64,000 bases of DNA from positions 1,942,910 to 2,006,909 of the forward strand of contig NZ_CP032823.1 of assembly GCF_003660105.1 (NCBI RefSeq). Reading direction: 5' to 3'. The notes under the pieces are model-generated. The model did not search any database, was not told where the DNA came from, and saw only the letters and a list, made by a program, of their open reading frames with translations. The translations under genes and the position numbers were made by a program. Origin of the DNA: Aliarcobacter cryaerophilus ATCC 43158. GTDB lineage: Bacteria > Campylobacterota > Campylobacteria > Campylobacterales > Arcobacteraceae. Positions 8,841 through 17,931 of this stretch are shown in pieces. Within the stretch, counting starts at the first letter, position 1. Each line of letters begins with the position of its first letter.

Positions 8841-10433
8841 ATGAAAATATATAATTTTGAAAATTTAACTATATATTTTGAGGGTGAAATATATAAATTA
8901 GAAGAGTATCTAGTTAATAATATTGGGGAAATTTTAAAAGATTTATATATAAAATATTCTTTTGATTTTGTATCAAAACTTGATGGAATTTTTGCTTTTT
9001 GTATATATGACAAAATAAAGAATCTTTACTTTTGTTCAAGAGATAGATTTGGAAATATTCCATTTTATTATTATATAAAAAATGAAAATTTTATATTTTC
9101 AACTTCTATAAAACATATTTTAAAAGAGCTTAATTTTTCACCAAAGTTAAATAAAATTGCTCTTAGTAAATATATTCAGCACTTCTCAACTTTTGGAGAA
9201 GATACATTTTATTGCGATATTTATAAACTTGAAGATAGCTCATATTTGATTTTTGAACCAAAAAAAGATTTAATCAAAAAGAAATATTATAAGATTAATA
9301 CATATAAAGCCTTAAACGATGAAAATATAGCTTTAAATGACTTAGAAGAGCTTTTATACTCAGGAATTGAAAAACGGCTTATATCGTCTCCTAGTACACT
9401 TTTAAGTGGTGGAGTTGATAGTTCACTTATATCTTCAATATATACAAGAATATCTGGTAGAAAAATAGATACTTTTTCTATAGGTTATAATGAATACAAA
9501 AACTATTGTGAACTTCCATATGCCAAAATTACTTCAAATCATATAAACTCAAATCATCACGAAATAATAATTGATAAGAAAAACTATATAGATAGTTTTT
9601 ATAATACTTTAGAGTTTTTTGATGAACCACATGGTGATAGTGCTGCTGTTCCACTAAATTTTTTATTAAAAAGTGTTAAAGATTTTGGCGTAAATTCACT
9701 TCTATCTGGAGAAGGTGCAGATGAACTTTTCTTTGGTTATGATAACTATGCAAAATTTTTAAAGTATCATAATTTTGAAAAATCTTTATCAAAAGAACAA
9801 AATGAGTTTTTGAATGAAATAGTATCAGCTTTGCAAAATAATACAAAAGAGAGTGAATATTTAAGAAGAGTTGTAAAAAAACAAAATATATATAACTCTT
9901 TTGGAGAGATTTTTAATGATATACAAAAAAGAAAGTTATTTGTAAAAGTTCCAACATTTAAAAGTGAAACACCAAAACAAGATTTTATTGACAATATGAG
10001 TTATATTGATTTAAAACTTTGGGTTTCAAATCCTGTTTTAACAAAAGTTTATAAAGTTTCAAAAGCAAACTCTCTGCAAATTCATACTCCATTTTTGGAT
10101 AATGATATACTCAAATATATTTTTAGCGTTGAAAGTTCAATAAAAATGGGCAATACAAACAAATATCTACTTAAAAAAATTGCATCAAAATATATTCCTG
10201 AACAAATCATAAATAGAACAAAAAAAGGCTTTAACTCTCCTTTTAATGAATGGCTTCATGAAGAGTTTGGAAGCTCTATTTTAGATACTATTTTGGAAGT
10301 AAATAGACAAACAGCTTTTTTTAATGAAAACTATATAAGAAAGATTTATACACTCGCTAGTTCAAATAAATTTAAACAGCATCTGTACTCACTTTTTGTT
10401 TTCTCTTTGTGGTACAAAAAAGTATATCTTTAA
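8841..10433 (+). CDS. Asparagine synthetase-like protein with truncated glutaminase domain
   Basis: A 530-aa homologue of AsnB. The synthetase (PP-loop ATPase) half is intact: LLSGGVDSSL at 188-197, then SGEGADELFFGYDNY and the C-terminal TPFLDND. The N-terminal Ntn glutaminase half starts at what corresponds to residue ~65 of normal AsnB (FEGEIYKLEEY, then LDGIFAF, CSRDRFGNIPFYYY). The essential Cys2 and the HRRL loop are absent. No remnant fits upstream, because the AEC gene ends 4 nt before. It probably uses free ammonia or another amine, or adenylates a different substrate. Its function is not known from sequence. Confidence 0.8.
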   Translation: MKIYNFENLTIYFEGEIYKLEEYLVNNIGEILKDLYIKYSFDFVSKLDGIFAFCIYDKIKNLYFCSRDRFGNIPFYYYIKNENFIFSTSIKHILKELNFSPKLNKIALSKYIQHFSTFGEDTFYCDIYKLEDSSYLIFEPKKDLIKKKYYKINTYKALNDENIALNDLEELLYSGIEKRLISSPSTLLSGGVDSSLISSIYTRISGRKIDTFSIGYNEYKNYCELPYAKITSNHINSNHHEIIIDKKNYIDSFYNTLEFFDEPHGDSAAVPLNFLLKSVKDFGVNSLLSGEGADELFFGYDNYAKFLKYHNFEKSLSKEQNEFLNEIVSALQNNTKESEYLRRVVKKQNIYNSFGEIFNDIQKRKLFVKVPTFKSETPKQDFIDNMSYIDLKLWVSNPVLTKVYKVSKANSLQIHTPFLDNDILKYIFSVESSIKMGNTNKYLLKKIASKYIPEQIINRTKKGFNSPFNEWLHEEFGSSILDTILEVNRQTAFFNENYIRKIYTLASSNKFKQHLYSLFVFSLWYKKVYL

Positions 10434-10445
10434 TTTTATTTACAA

Positions 10446-10461
10446 TGTTTCCCGTGAAACA
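10446..10461. promoter_or_regulatory. parS-like site (one mismatch)
   Basis: TGTTTCCCGTGAAACA differs from the ParB consensus TGTTTCACGTGAAACA at one central base. It sits in the 31-bp gap between two convergent genes. It could also act as a weak hairpin for both transcripts. Confidence 0.6.
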
Positions 10462-10464
10462 TTC

Positions 10465-10866
10465 TTACTTTTCCCAAAACTCTTTTAGTGCTTGTGTTTC
10501 TTTTTGTTCATAATCTTTAATACTAAAATCTGAACTAAAACTTATCTGCTCAATCTCTTTCATAGCAGCTTCATAATCTTCTTGACTAATTTTCGAGTCA
10601 CTTTTTATCGTTTGTTCTTCAATTACTGTTTCATTCATATTTTTTGTTTTTATATTTGTACTATTTCCGGCTTTTAGATTCAAATAATCTTTCATCAGTT
10701 TCTCATACTCTGAAAAGTCTAACATCATTATAGATGGTTTACCATCACGAAGTATTACTGCTTTTTCAATCTCTTTTTTTTGTAATTTATCAAAAATAGA
10801 TTTATTTTTTCTTACTAAATCAGTTGCCGAAAACATCTCATCTGATGTGTATTGTAATAAAGACAT
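10465..10866 (-). CDS. Phd/YefM-type antitoxin-like protein without a partner toxin
   Basis: A 133-aa protein. Residues ~5-58 (YTSDEMFSATDLVRKN...EKAVILRDGKPSIMMLDFSEYEKLM) match the Phd/YefM DNA-binding fold. Residues ~65-133 are a charged tail of a kind that normally wraps a toxin (SQEDYEAAMKEIEQI...ETQALKEFWEK). No toxin gene lies on either side: phoH is upstream and the gene's 3' end meets the asparagine-synthetase-like gene. It may be an orphan antitoxin acting as a regulator, or serve a toxin encoded elsewhere. Confidence 0.7.
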   Translation of the reverse strand: MSLLQYTSDEMFSATDLVRKNKSIFDKLQKKEIEKAVILRDGKPSIMMLDFSEYEKLMKDYLNLKAGNSTNIKTKNMNETVIEEQTIKSDSKISQEDYEAAMKEIEQISFSSDFSIKDYEQKETQALKEFWEK

Positions 10867-10933
10867 AATGTAACCCTTTACATAAAATATCTTGTATTAT
10901 AACACATTTTATAAATTATTTATAAATAAAAAT

Positions 10934-12337
10934 TTATTTGCTAAAAATATTTTCAGCCCACTCTGTAATAGGACCTCTTAGAATTTTTTCAAGCTTAATT
11001 GCAAAAATATTTACAAGATTATTCTCATTTTGAGTAGATTTTAAAAGAGTTGTTAGAGCATTTGTATATCTGTTTACATAAAAATTATCAATTTGTTTAT
11101 TTGAACCAAGAATTACAACTTTACAAGAGTTATCAACTCTAGAAAGTACCATTTGCATAGTTTTATTAGACATATTTTGTGCTTCATCAATTATAATAAA
11201 CGAGTTTGAAAGTGTTCTACCTCTCATTTCCCCAACCCACATGGTTTCAATACCATAATTTGAAATCATCTGCTCTACTCTTGAGCTTACTTCACTATCT
11301 TCAAGTGGAGTATATGAAATATCATCCCTTTTACTCCTTCTTCTTTTGTGCTCAGTTCGTATAATATACTCTAAACTATCCATAAGTGGATGATTATATA
11401 TTCTAAACTTCTCCTCAAGTCCTGGTAAATATCCAACATCTTCACCTTTATCCAAAGATTCAATAGAGTTTCTTATATATATAATTTTTTGAAAATGTTT
11501 CTGCTTCACAAGTTTTAACGCACCACTTAAAGCTAACAGTGTTTTCCCACTTCCAGCTTTAGCTTCAACTATTAAAACATTATAAAAATGATTTATTATA
11601 GCATTTGAAAAGAATAGTTGCTCTTTATTTAAAGGGGTAATTATTTGATTTCTTATCTCCTCTTCATCAAGGACTTTTATCTTATTATTTTGAATTGAAG
11701 CTAAAATAATTTGATCTGAGTGCTTAACTTTTAAGCAATATGAAAAATCAGAAACTTTATGTTCTTTATCGAATTTGATTATATCTTGATTCTCTAAATC
11801 TTCTAAATCTTCGAAGTTTATATCAATATTCTTGATAAAATCGAAATCAAATTTATCACTATCTTTACCATGAAGTGCTACACTTTTTATATCAAGAGAT
11901 ATAGCTCTTGTTCTTGCCATAATATCCATAGAGACAAATTTTATATCTTTGTTATAGTATATTTGTGCAAACTTTGCAACCTCAAGTATTTTTCTATCAT
12001 TCAAAATATTTAAAGATATGTTTTTACTATTTATAGTGTACTCATCTTTAGAGATAATATCCAATATTGTTTCATCTTGATTTATAAGTTTTAATCTAAT
12101 TATCTTAAAATCTTCATATTTATTTGAACTTAAAATTTCAGAGTTCTCTAGAATTCTTGCAAACTCCCTAGCTTGAAAATTTATTTCGTCATATCCGCTT
12201 TTTTTGCTATCTATTTCATCTAAAACCGTTTCACTTAAGATTATTAAATTTTTTCTACTATCGCTTAATTTAAAGATATTTCTAGCATCTTCAAGTAATA
12301 TATTTGTATCTAATAGGTAATATTTTTCAAAATTCAT
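10934..12337 (-). CDS. PhoH family protein: PIN nuclease domain plus PhoH ATPase (YlaK/PhoH2-like)
   Basis: A 467-aa two-domain protein. The N-terminal PIN domain (~1-150: YLLDTNILLEDARN, SETVLDEIDSKK, later KFVSMDIMAR acidic residues) is joined to a C-terminal PhoH P-loop domain (~235-467) with Walker A EAKAGSGKTLLAL and Walker B FIIIDEAQNMS. PhoH2-type proteins are reported RNA helicase/RNases; the cellular role is unclear. The gene begins 1 nt after hemJ ends, so translation is coupled. Confidence 0.9.
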   Translation of the reverse strand: MNFEKYYLLDTNILLEDARNIFKLSDSRKNLIILSETVLDEIDSKKSGYDEINFQAREFARILENSEILSSNKYEDFKIIRLKLINQDETILDIISKDEYTINSKNISLNILNDRKILEVAKFAQIYYNKDIKFVSMDIMARTRAISLDIKSVALHGKDSDKFDFDFIKNIDINFEDLEDLENQDIIKFDKEHKVSDFSYCLKVKHSDQIILASIQNNKIKVLDEEEIRNQIITPLNKEQLFFSNAIINHFYNVLIVEAKAGSGKTLLALSGALKLVKQKHFQKIIYIRNSIESLDKGEDVGYLPGLEEKFRIYNHPLMDSLEYIIRTEHKRRRSKRDDISYTPLEDSEVSSRVEQMISNYGIETMWVGEMRGRTLSNSFIIIDEAQNMSNKTMQMVLSRVDNSCKVVILGSNKQIDNFYVNRYTNALTTLLKSTQNENNLVNIFAIKLEKILRGPITEWAENIFSK

Positions 12338-12338
12338 C

Positions 12339-12851
12339 TTACTTTTTCACCTTTTTTGGTTTCATAATCATATATGATATAAATGCAAATAACAAAACTA
12401 TAATCCCTGTAAATAAAATTGAAAAATCTTTTGTAACTACATAAGTAACAATTAAAATGGCCAATAAAGTTGGTTGTTCATTATACATTCTAAAGAATTT
12501 TCCACTTCTTTTGCAAGTATCATTTTCTAACTGTTTTCTATAATAATTTAAAGAAAATGAGTAAGCTACCAAAAGTGATAACATAAATAGCTTTGCAATC
12601 ATCCAATTTTGACTTAGAAGCACTGGATTTAAAACTAACATACTAATTCCACTTAAAATAGTTATCCACATAGCTGGATGACCTATGTACTTGTATATTT
12701 TCATCTCTTGTATTTTTACAACTTCAACAAACTCTTTTTTATCAATATTTTCTACGTGATATACAAAAAGCCTAGGGAGATAAAATAGCATTGCCATCCA
12801 AGATAAAACTGCTATTATGTGCAGACTCAAAATCCAAGTATAGTATTCCAT
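12339..12851 (-). CDS. hemJ: Protoporphyrinogen oxidase HemJ / CopD-domain membrane protein
   Basis: A 170-aa protein with four membrane segments: residues ~5-25 (WILSLHIIAVLSWMAMLFYL), ~57-77, ~83-103 and ~130-160. The conserved His of LHIIAVLSWM, the Arg of LPRLFVYH and the Tyr-Ile-Gly-His-Pro (YIGHPAMW) motif are typical of HemJ, which oxidises protoporphyrinogen IX in many Gram-negatives lacking HemG/HemY. It was formerly called UPF0093. It sits between rarA and phoH in a minus-strand run. Confidence 0.85.
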   Translation of the reverse strand: MEYYTWILSLHIIAVLSWMAMLFYLPRLFVYHVENIDKKEFVEVVKIQEMKIYKYIGHPAMWITILSGISMLVLNPVLLSQNWMIAKLFMLSLLVAYSFSLNYYRKQLENDTCKRSGKFFRMYNEQPTLLAILIVTYVVTKDFSILFTGIIVLLFAFISYMIMKPKKVKK

Positions 12852-12925
12852 ATAATTTCTCCTAATATATTAAAGTCTATTCTATCAAAATTAACAAATA
12901 TTAAAATGAAAATATAGGTATAAAT

Positions 12926-14110
12926 TTACTTTTCATTCTTAATTTTTTTAATCCACTCACTTAAAGTTTTTTCAAATCCAATATCAAGAGAATTATAAAG
13001 CTTTAAATCCTCTTTTAAATACTCTTGTTCTACATATCCACCAAAATCATGGGGATAAAGATAACCAATATGTTGGCTATCTAAATGTTTTGGAATATCA
13101 AGAATTTTGCCATTTTTTATCTGCTCAAGAGCTTTATTTATTGCTTTATAACCACTATTTGATTTTGGACTTGAAGCTAAATAAATAGCACACTGAGCTA
13201 ATATAATTCTTGATTCTGGGTATCCTATTTTATTACAAGCTTGCATTGTACTACTTGCTAGATTTAAAGCATTTGGATTTGCATTTCCTATATCTTCACT
13301 TGCAAATATTACAAATCTTCTAGTAATAAAATCCACACTCTCTCCACCATCTATTAATCTTGCCATATAGTATAAAGAAGCATCAATATTTGAACCTCTT
13401 AAAGATTTAATCATAGCACTTGCTAAATCATAGTGTGAACTACTAGAACTAACACCATCTCCTATAACATTTGCTCTTAACTCTTTTAAAGTAGATAGTG
13501 TAATCTCTTGATTTACTTTATATGAAAAATTCAATAAAGTAAGCATAGCTCTAGCATCTCCAGAACTTGAGTAAATCAAGTACTCTTTAGCTTCATTTGA
13601 TAAAGTTATATCAATATCTTTTAAAACTATATTTAATATTCTCTCCATTTCATTATACGTAAAAGGTAAAAATTCATATAAAAATGATCTTGATCTTATT
13701 GCACTTGTAAGAGTGAAAAATGGATTTTCTGTACTTGCTCCAATAATTGTAGCATCATAATTTTCCATAATTGGAAGTAAAACTTCTTGTTGATTTTTTG
13801 AAAGTCTATGAACTTCATCTATAAATATTAAAGGTTTAATAAAGCTATTTTTGTATCTATCAAATACCTTTCTTAAATCTTCAATTTTAAATGTTGTTGC
13901 ATTAAAATAGTGATAATCGCTACTTATTTCACGAGCTATAATTTTTGCTAAAGTAGTTTTTCCAGTTCCAGGTTTTCCATAAAAAAATAGATGAGGAATA
14001 TCTTTTTGTTTTATTAATTTATAAAGAGTTTTGTCTTTACTTATAATATGAGATTGACCAACAAAACTATCAAGAGTTGTTGGTCTATATTTGTTAGCTA
14101 AGTCTATCAT
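12926..14110 (-). CDS. rarA: Replication-associated recombination protein A (MgsA/RarA AAA+ ATPase)
   Basis: A 394-aa AAA+ clamp-loader-like ATPase that acts at stalled replication forks. It starts LANKYRPTTLDSFVGQSHI. Walker A FYGKPGTGKTTLAK is at ~43-56, Walker B PLIFIDEVHRL at ~93-103, sensor 1 GASTENPFF, and the C-terminal MgsA domain contains SRIILAQCAIYLASSPKSN. The start overlaps the end of the pseudouridine synthase gene by 17 nt, so translation is coupled. Confidence 0.96.
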   Translation of the reverse strand: MIDLANKYRPTTLDSFVGQSHIISKDKTLYKLIKQKDIPHLFFYGKPGTGKTTLAKIIAREISSDYHYFNATTFKIEDLRKVFDRYKNSFIKPLIFIDEVHRLSKNQQEVLLPIMENYDATIIGASTENPFFTLTSAIRSRSFLYEFLPFTYNEMERILNIVLKDIDITLSNEAKEYLIYSSSGDARAMLTLLNFSYKVNQEITLSTLKELRANVIGDGVSSSSSHYDLASAMIKSLRGSNIDASLYYMARLIDGGESVDFITRRFVIFASEDIGNANPNALNLASSTMQACNKIGYPESRIILAQCAIYLASSPKSNSGYKAINKALEQIKNGKILDIPKHLDSQHIGYLYPHDFGGYVEQEYLKEDLKLYNSLDIGFEKTLSEWIKKIKNEK

Positions 14111-14942
14111 CTTCTTCGTTTAAAAAGATTCGTAAATTTTTATACTCTTCTTTAGTAAGGAATCTTGATTTTCCAGTTGGTAGATTATTTAAACTAACCC
14201 CACCATACTCAACTCTTTTTAAATCCATAACATCAAGTCCAAAATACCCAAAAAATCTTCTTAGTTCTCTATTCTTACCTTCACTAATTACTACTTTTAG
14301 TTTAGAAATCTTTTCTCCATTTGTTTGAATATCATATGCTAAAAATGGAGCAAAATTCATTGATTTTATCTTTGTTTTTTTATATGCACCTTTTGTTGCA
14401 TCATCTATCTCTAAGCCTCTTTGCATTGCCATTTCAATTTTTGGAGATATTGGACCACTTACTTTTACTTTATAAACTCGCTCAAGATTTGAGTGCATTA
14501 AAGAGTTTACTACGTTTACACTATCACTTAAAAGTAAAAGTCCTTCACTTGCGTAGTCAAGTCGCCCTACACTCATAAAATGCTTGTATTTACTCTCTAA
14601 GCCATCATAAATAGTTTTTCTACCTTGTGGATCACTTTTTGTTACTAACTCACCTTTTGGCTTATTGTAAACTATTACTGTGTACATTCTCTCTTTGTCT
14701 TCTTTGATAATTTTTTTACCAATTTCAACTTTATCACTTACTTTAACTTTAGTAGCTAAATCTGTAATAACTCTATTATTAACTTTTACTTTTCCTTCAG
14801 CTATTAAAGCATCTGCTTCTCTTCTTGAGAAACTACTGTTATGAGATATAAATTTGTTTAATCTTAACTCTTCAACTGCTCTTGTTCTTACTTCTGGCTT
14901 TTTTATATCTTTTTTTTGTTCTTTTCTTGTTTCGTTTTTCAT
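14094..14942 (-). CDS. rluB: 23S rRNA pseudouridine synthase, RsuA/RluB family
   Basis: A 282-aa protein with an N-terminal S4 RNA-binding domain (~27-85: LRLNKFISHNSSFSRREADALI) after a lysine-rich leader. The RsuA-family catalytic domain contains GRLDYASEGLLLLSD (catalytic Asp of GRLD near residue 123). The later motif EGKNRELRRFF is also typical. It isomerises a uridine in rRNA. RluB versus RluE/F specificity cannot be set from sequence, so the symbol is provisional. Its ATG overlaps the kdsD stop as ATGA. Confidence 0.85.
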   Translation of the reverse strand: MKNETRKEQKKDIKKPEVRTRAVEELRLNKFISHNSSFSRREADALIAEGKVKVNNRVITDLATKVKVSDKVEIGKKIIKEDKERMYTVIVYNKPKGELVTKSDPQGRKTIYDGLESKYKHFMSVGRLDYASEGLLLLSDSVNVVNSLMHSNLERVYKVKVSGPISPKIEMAMQRGLEIDDATKGAYKKTKIKSMNFAPFLAYDIQTNGEKISKLKVVISEGKNRELRRFFGYFGLDVMDLKRVEYGGVSLNNLPTGKSRFLTKEEYKNLRIFLNEEDDRLS

Positions 14943-15901
14943 TTTATACCTGCCTCTATTAGGTCGTGAATATGTAATAAGCCTTTAAGCTCTTTATTTT
15001 TATTTGTAATTATAAGAAGTTGAATTTTATAATTCTCAATAATTTGTAAAGCATCACTTGCTAAAAGGTTTTCATCATCAAAAGTTCGTGGGTTTAAAGT
15101 TGCAATAGTTTCAACATTACAATCTATAGAAAAACCATCTTTCATTAATGCTCTTCTTAAATCTCCATCACTTAAAACACCAATAACTTTTTTATTATTA
15201 TCTTCAATAATTACTGAACCTAGTCGTCCTTCACTCATAACAATTATTGCATCTTTTAATTTTGTTTCACGTGAAACAATAGGAAGATTATCTTTTCTTA
15301 AAAGGTCATCTAACTTGACAAATAGTTTTTTCCCCAAACTTCCACCAGGGTGGAAAGATGCGAAATCTTCTTTTTTAAAATCTCTTTTTTTCATCAAACA
15401 AACAGCAAGTGCATCACCCATTGCCATTGTTAATGTTGTAGATGATGTTGGAGCAGTATCAAGAGGACAAGCCTCTTTTTGTACATTAATATTTATAAAA
15501 TAATCTGAGTATTTTGCTAAAGTTGAGTTTTCATCTTTTGCCATTGCAATTAATGGAATATTAAATCTTTTTATATGTGGCAGAATTTGGATAAGTTCTT
15601 CGCTCTCTCCACTATATGAAATAGCCAAAACTATATCCTCTTTTCCAATCATTCCTAAATCACCATGCATAGCTTCTGTTGGATGAAGGAAAAACGAACT
15701 AGTTCCAGTACTCGCTAAAGTAGCAGCAATTTTTGCACCTACAAGTCCAGATTTTCCAACTCCTGTAACAATAAGTTTACCTTTTGACTTTATAATAAGA
15801 TTTACAATATTTTCAATATCAAAAGAGATAGAGCTTGAAGCAATTTCAAGCTCTTTTGCTTCAGTAAGTAAAACTTCTTTTACTAGCTCTTTATAGTTCA
15901 T
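14939..15901 (-). CDS. kdsD: D-arabinose-5-phosphate isomerase (KdsD/KpsF)
   Basis: A 320-aa enzyme converting ribulose-5-phosphate to arabinose-5-phosphate for Kdo/LPS synthesis. The SIS domain (~30-170) has GVGKSGLVGAKIAATLASTG, HPTEAMHGDLGMI and SYSGESEEL. Two CBS domains follow (~205-320). A perfect parS 16-mer lies within the coding region at the CBS1 start, encoding the I-V-S-R-E-T part. It is the third gene of the rsmA-rnj-kdsD-rluB run. Confidence 0.95.
   Translation of the reverse strand: MNYKELVKEVLLTEAKELEIASSSISFDIENIVNLIIKSKGKLIVTGVGKSGLVGAKIAATLASTGTSSFFLHPTEAMHGDLGMIGKEDIVLAISYSGESEELIQILPHIKRFNIPLIAMAKDENSTLAKYSDYFININVQKEACPLDTAPTSSTTLTMAMGDALAVCLMKKRDFKKEDFASFHPGGSLGKKLFVKLDDLLRKDNLPIVSRETKLKDAIIVMSEGRLGSVIIEDNNKKVIGVLSDGDLRRALMKDGFSIDCNVETIATLNPRTFDDENLLASDALQIIENYKIQLLIITNKNKELKGLLHIHDLIEAGIK
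15263..15278. promoter_or_regulatory. parS centromere site (ParB/Spo0J binding), inside kdsD
   Basis: TGTTTCACGTGAAACA is an exact match to the widely conserved parS palindrome. It is within coding sequence, as is common for parS sites. It points to proximity to the replication origin. Confidence 0.85.
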
Positions 15902-15909
15902 TTTTTACC

Positions 15910-17931
15910 TTATTGCACAAATATTGTTGGAACAATCATTGGATATTTTTTATATTTTCTTACACAATGTTTTCTAACAACTTTTCTAAGCTCATCTTCT
16001 AAAATTCTACTATTTTTAAATATTCCAGGTTTTGCATTTAAAAGGAAAGTATTTAAAATTTCTTCTATCTCATTTGTAAAAAATCTATCTTGCTTGTCAG
16101 ATATAAATCCAAATGTAGCAACTTTCGGTTTTGTTGCAAGAGTTCTATCATTTTCGTTTATTTGAGCAACTATCATAACAATACCCTCTTTTGCCATTGT
16201 TTGTCTATCAATAACAACATCATCAGATATCTTATGATTTAACTGATTATCAATATAAACTTTTCCACTTTTTACACTTTTTACTTTTTTAAGATATTTA
16301 GGATTTACTTCAATTTGCTCACCATCAGCCATAACATAAACATTTCTTTCTAAAACTCCACAATCAACTCCAGTTTCTCCATGTTTTAATGCATGATTAT
16401 ATTCACCATGAACTGGTAAGAAGAATTTTGGTTTAACAAGTCTTAGCATTAACTTTTGCTCTTCTTGAGCAGCATGTCCAGATACGTGGATATCTGCATA
16501 GTCTTGATAAGCAACTTTTGCTCCAGCTTTTAAAAGATGATTGATAATCTCTGACACACTTCCTTCATTTCCTGGAATTGCTTTTGCTGATAAAATTATT
16601 TGATCTTCAGGTTTAATTTTTACATGTCTATGCTCATGAATTGCCATTCTATATAAAGCACTCATTGACTCACCTTGACTTCCTGTTGTTACAATCATAA
16701 TCTCTTTATCAGTATATTTATTTATTTCATGAGCTTCAATAAATTGGTCTTTAGGGAATTTTATATATCCTAAAGTCATAGCAATATCTAAGTTTTTCTC
16801 CATAGAACGACCAATTACACAAATCTTTCTTCCATGTTTTAAAGCTTTTTCAATTGCTTGTGCAACTCTATGAATATTTGAAGAGAATGTACTCATAATA
16901 ACTCTTCCTGTTGATGTTGAAAATATTCTTTCAAAAGTTGGTCCAACAGCTTTTTCAGTTTTTGTAAAACCAGGTGAGTGAGAGTTTGTTGAATCAGAAG
17001 TCATAACCAAAACACCCTCTTCTCCATAATGTGCAAGTCTATGAATATCTGTTGGAAAACCATCATATGGAGTATGATCTATTTTGAAATCTCCTGTATG
17101 AATCATAGTTCCAGCAGCAGTTTTAATAGCAATACAAGATGAATCTATAATTGAGTGAGTAACATGCATCCACTCTATTTCAAATTCATTTCCAATTTTA
17201 ATTGGTGTTCTTTTAGAAATAGCTCTAAATAAAGCCCTATGTTCTCTCATTTTATGTTCATCAAACTTACTTCCAATCATCTCTAAAGGAAGTGGTGAAC
17301 CATAAATTGGAAATTGCATCTCTTTGAATAAATATGGCATAGCACCAATATGATCTTCGTGACCGTGAGTAATAATAACTGCAACAATTTTATCTTTTAT
17401 TTCACGTAAATATGTGAAATCTGGAATTAAAATATCAACTCCATGCATATCACCATCTGGAAAACTCATACCAACATCTACAATGATTGCTTCATTTTCA
17501 GTCTCAACAACCATCATATTTCCACCAATTTCATTTAATCCACCAAGTGGAGTAATTCTTAACTTAGCATTTGTATTTAAATTAAGTTTGTAGTGCGGAT
17601 TTAATCTATCTTTATGGATTTTTTCATTTATCACATAAGCTTTTTTAAGATCATTAGTCCAACCATCACCTGTTGTAGGCATATCTTTATTTATAAATCT
17701 TGGTTTATTATTTGGTTTTTTCTTCTTAAAAGGTGCTCTTTTTTCTTGAGTTTGTTCACTATTATTACTATTTTCTTGATTTTGTTCAGAATTCTGAGCT
17801 CTAGGAGGTCTAGGAGTTCTTGGTCTGAATTCTCTTTTTTCAGGACTTAGAGTACCTGATACCTCTTCTCTTGTTTCACTTGTTTTTATTTCATTATTTT
17901 TTGAAATTTCTTCTTTATTTATCTCTTCCAT
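15910..17931 (-). CDS. rnj: Ribonuclease J
   Basis: A 673-aa metallo-beta-lactamase/beta-CASP nuclease for 5'-3' exonuclease and endonuclease mRNA decay. A ~120-residue N-terminal extension is low-complexity (acidic start, then Arg/Pro, Asn/Gln/Glu and Lys-rich), as in Helicobacter RNase J. The catalytic ITHGHEDHIGAMPYL motif is near residue 185, the TGDFKID and beta-CASP segments follow, and HVSGHAAQEE comes near 500. The start overlaps the rsmA 3' end by 17 nt. Confidence 0.95.
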   Translation of the reverse strand: MEEINKEEISKNNEIKTSETREEVSGTLSPEKREFRPRTPRPPRAQNSEQNQENSNNSEQTQEKRAPFKKKKPNNKPRFINKDMPTTGDGWTNDLKKAYVINEKIHKDRLNPHYKLNLNTNAKLRITPLGGLNEIGGNMMVVETENEAIIVDVGMSFPDGDMHGVDILIPDFTYLREIKDKIVAVIITHGHEDHIGAMPYLFKEMQFPIYGSPLPLEMIGSKFDEHKMREHRALFRAISKRTPIKIGNEFEIEWMHVTHSIIDSSCIAIKTAAGTMIHTGDFKIDHTPYDGFPTDIHRLAHYGEEGVLVMTSDSTNSHSPGFTKTEKAVGPTFERIFSTSTGRVIMSTFSSNIHRVAQAIEKALKHGRKICVIGRSMEKNLDIAMTLGYIKFPKDQFIEAHEINKYTDKEIMIVTTGSQGESMSALYRMAIHEHRHVKIKPEDQIILSAKAIPGNEGSVSEIINHLLKAGAKVAYQDYADIHVSGHAAQEEQKLMLRLVKPKFFLPVHGEYNHALKHGETGVDCGVLERNVYVMADGEQIEVNPKYLKKVKSVKSGKVYIDNQLNHKISDDVVIDRQTMAKEGIVMIVAQINENDRTLATKPKVATFGFISDKQDRFFTNEIEEILNTFLLNAKPGIFKNSRILEDELRKVVRKHCVRKYKKYPMIVPTIFVQ

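Noticed and set aside
17401..17417. TTCACGTAAATATGTGAAA as another parS-like site
   Set aside because: The half sites are spaced wrongly and the core GTTTCACGTGAAAC is not present; it is coding sequence in rnj.
17614..17850. Plus-strand open frame opposite the rnj N-terminus
   Set aside because: It mirrors the low-complexity N-terminal extension of RNase J and has no coding signals.
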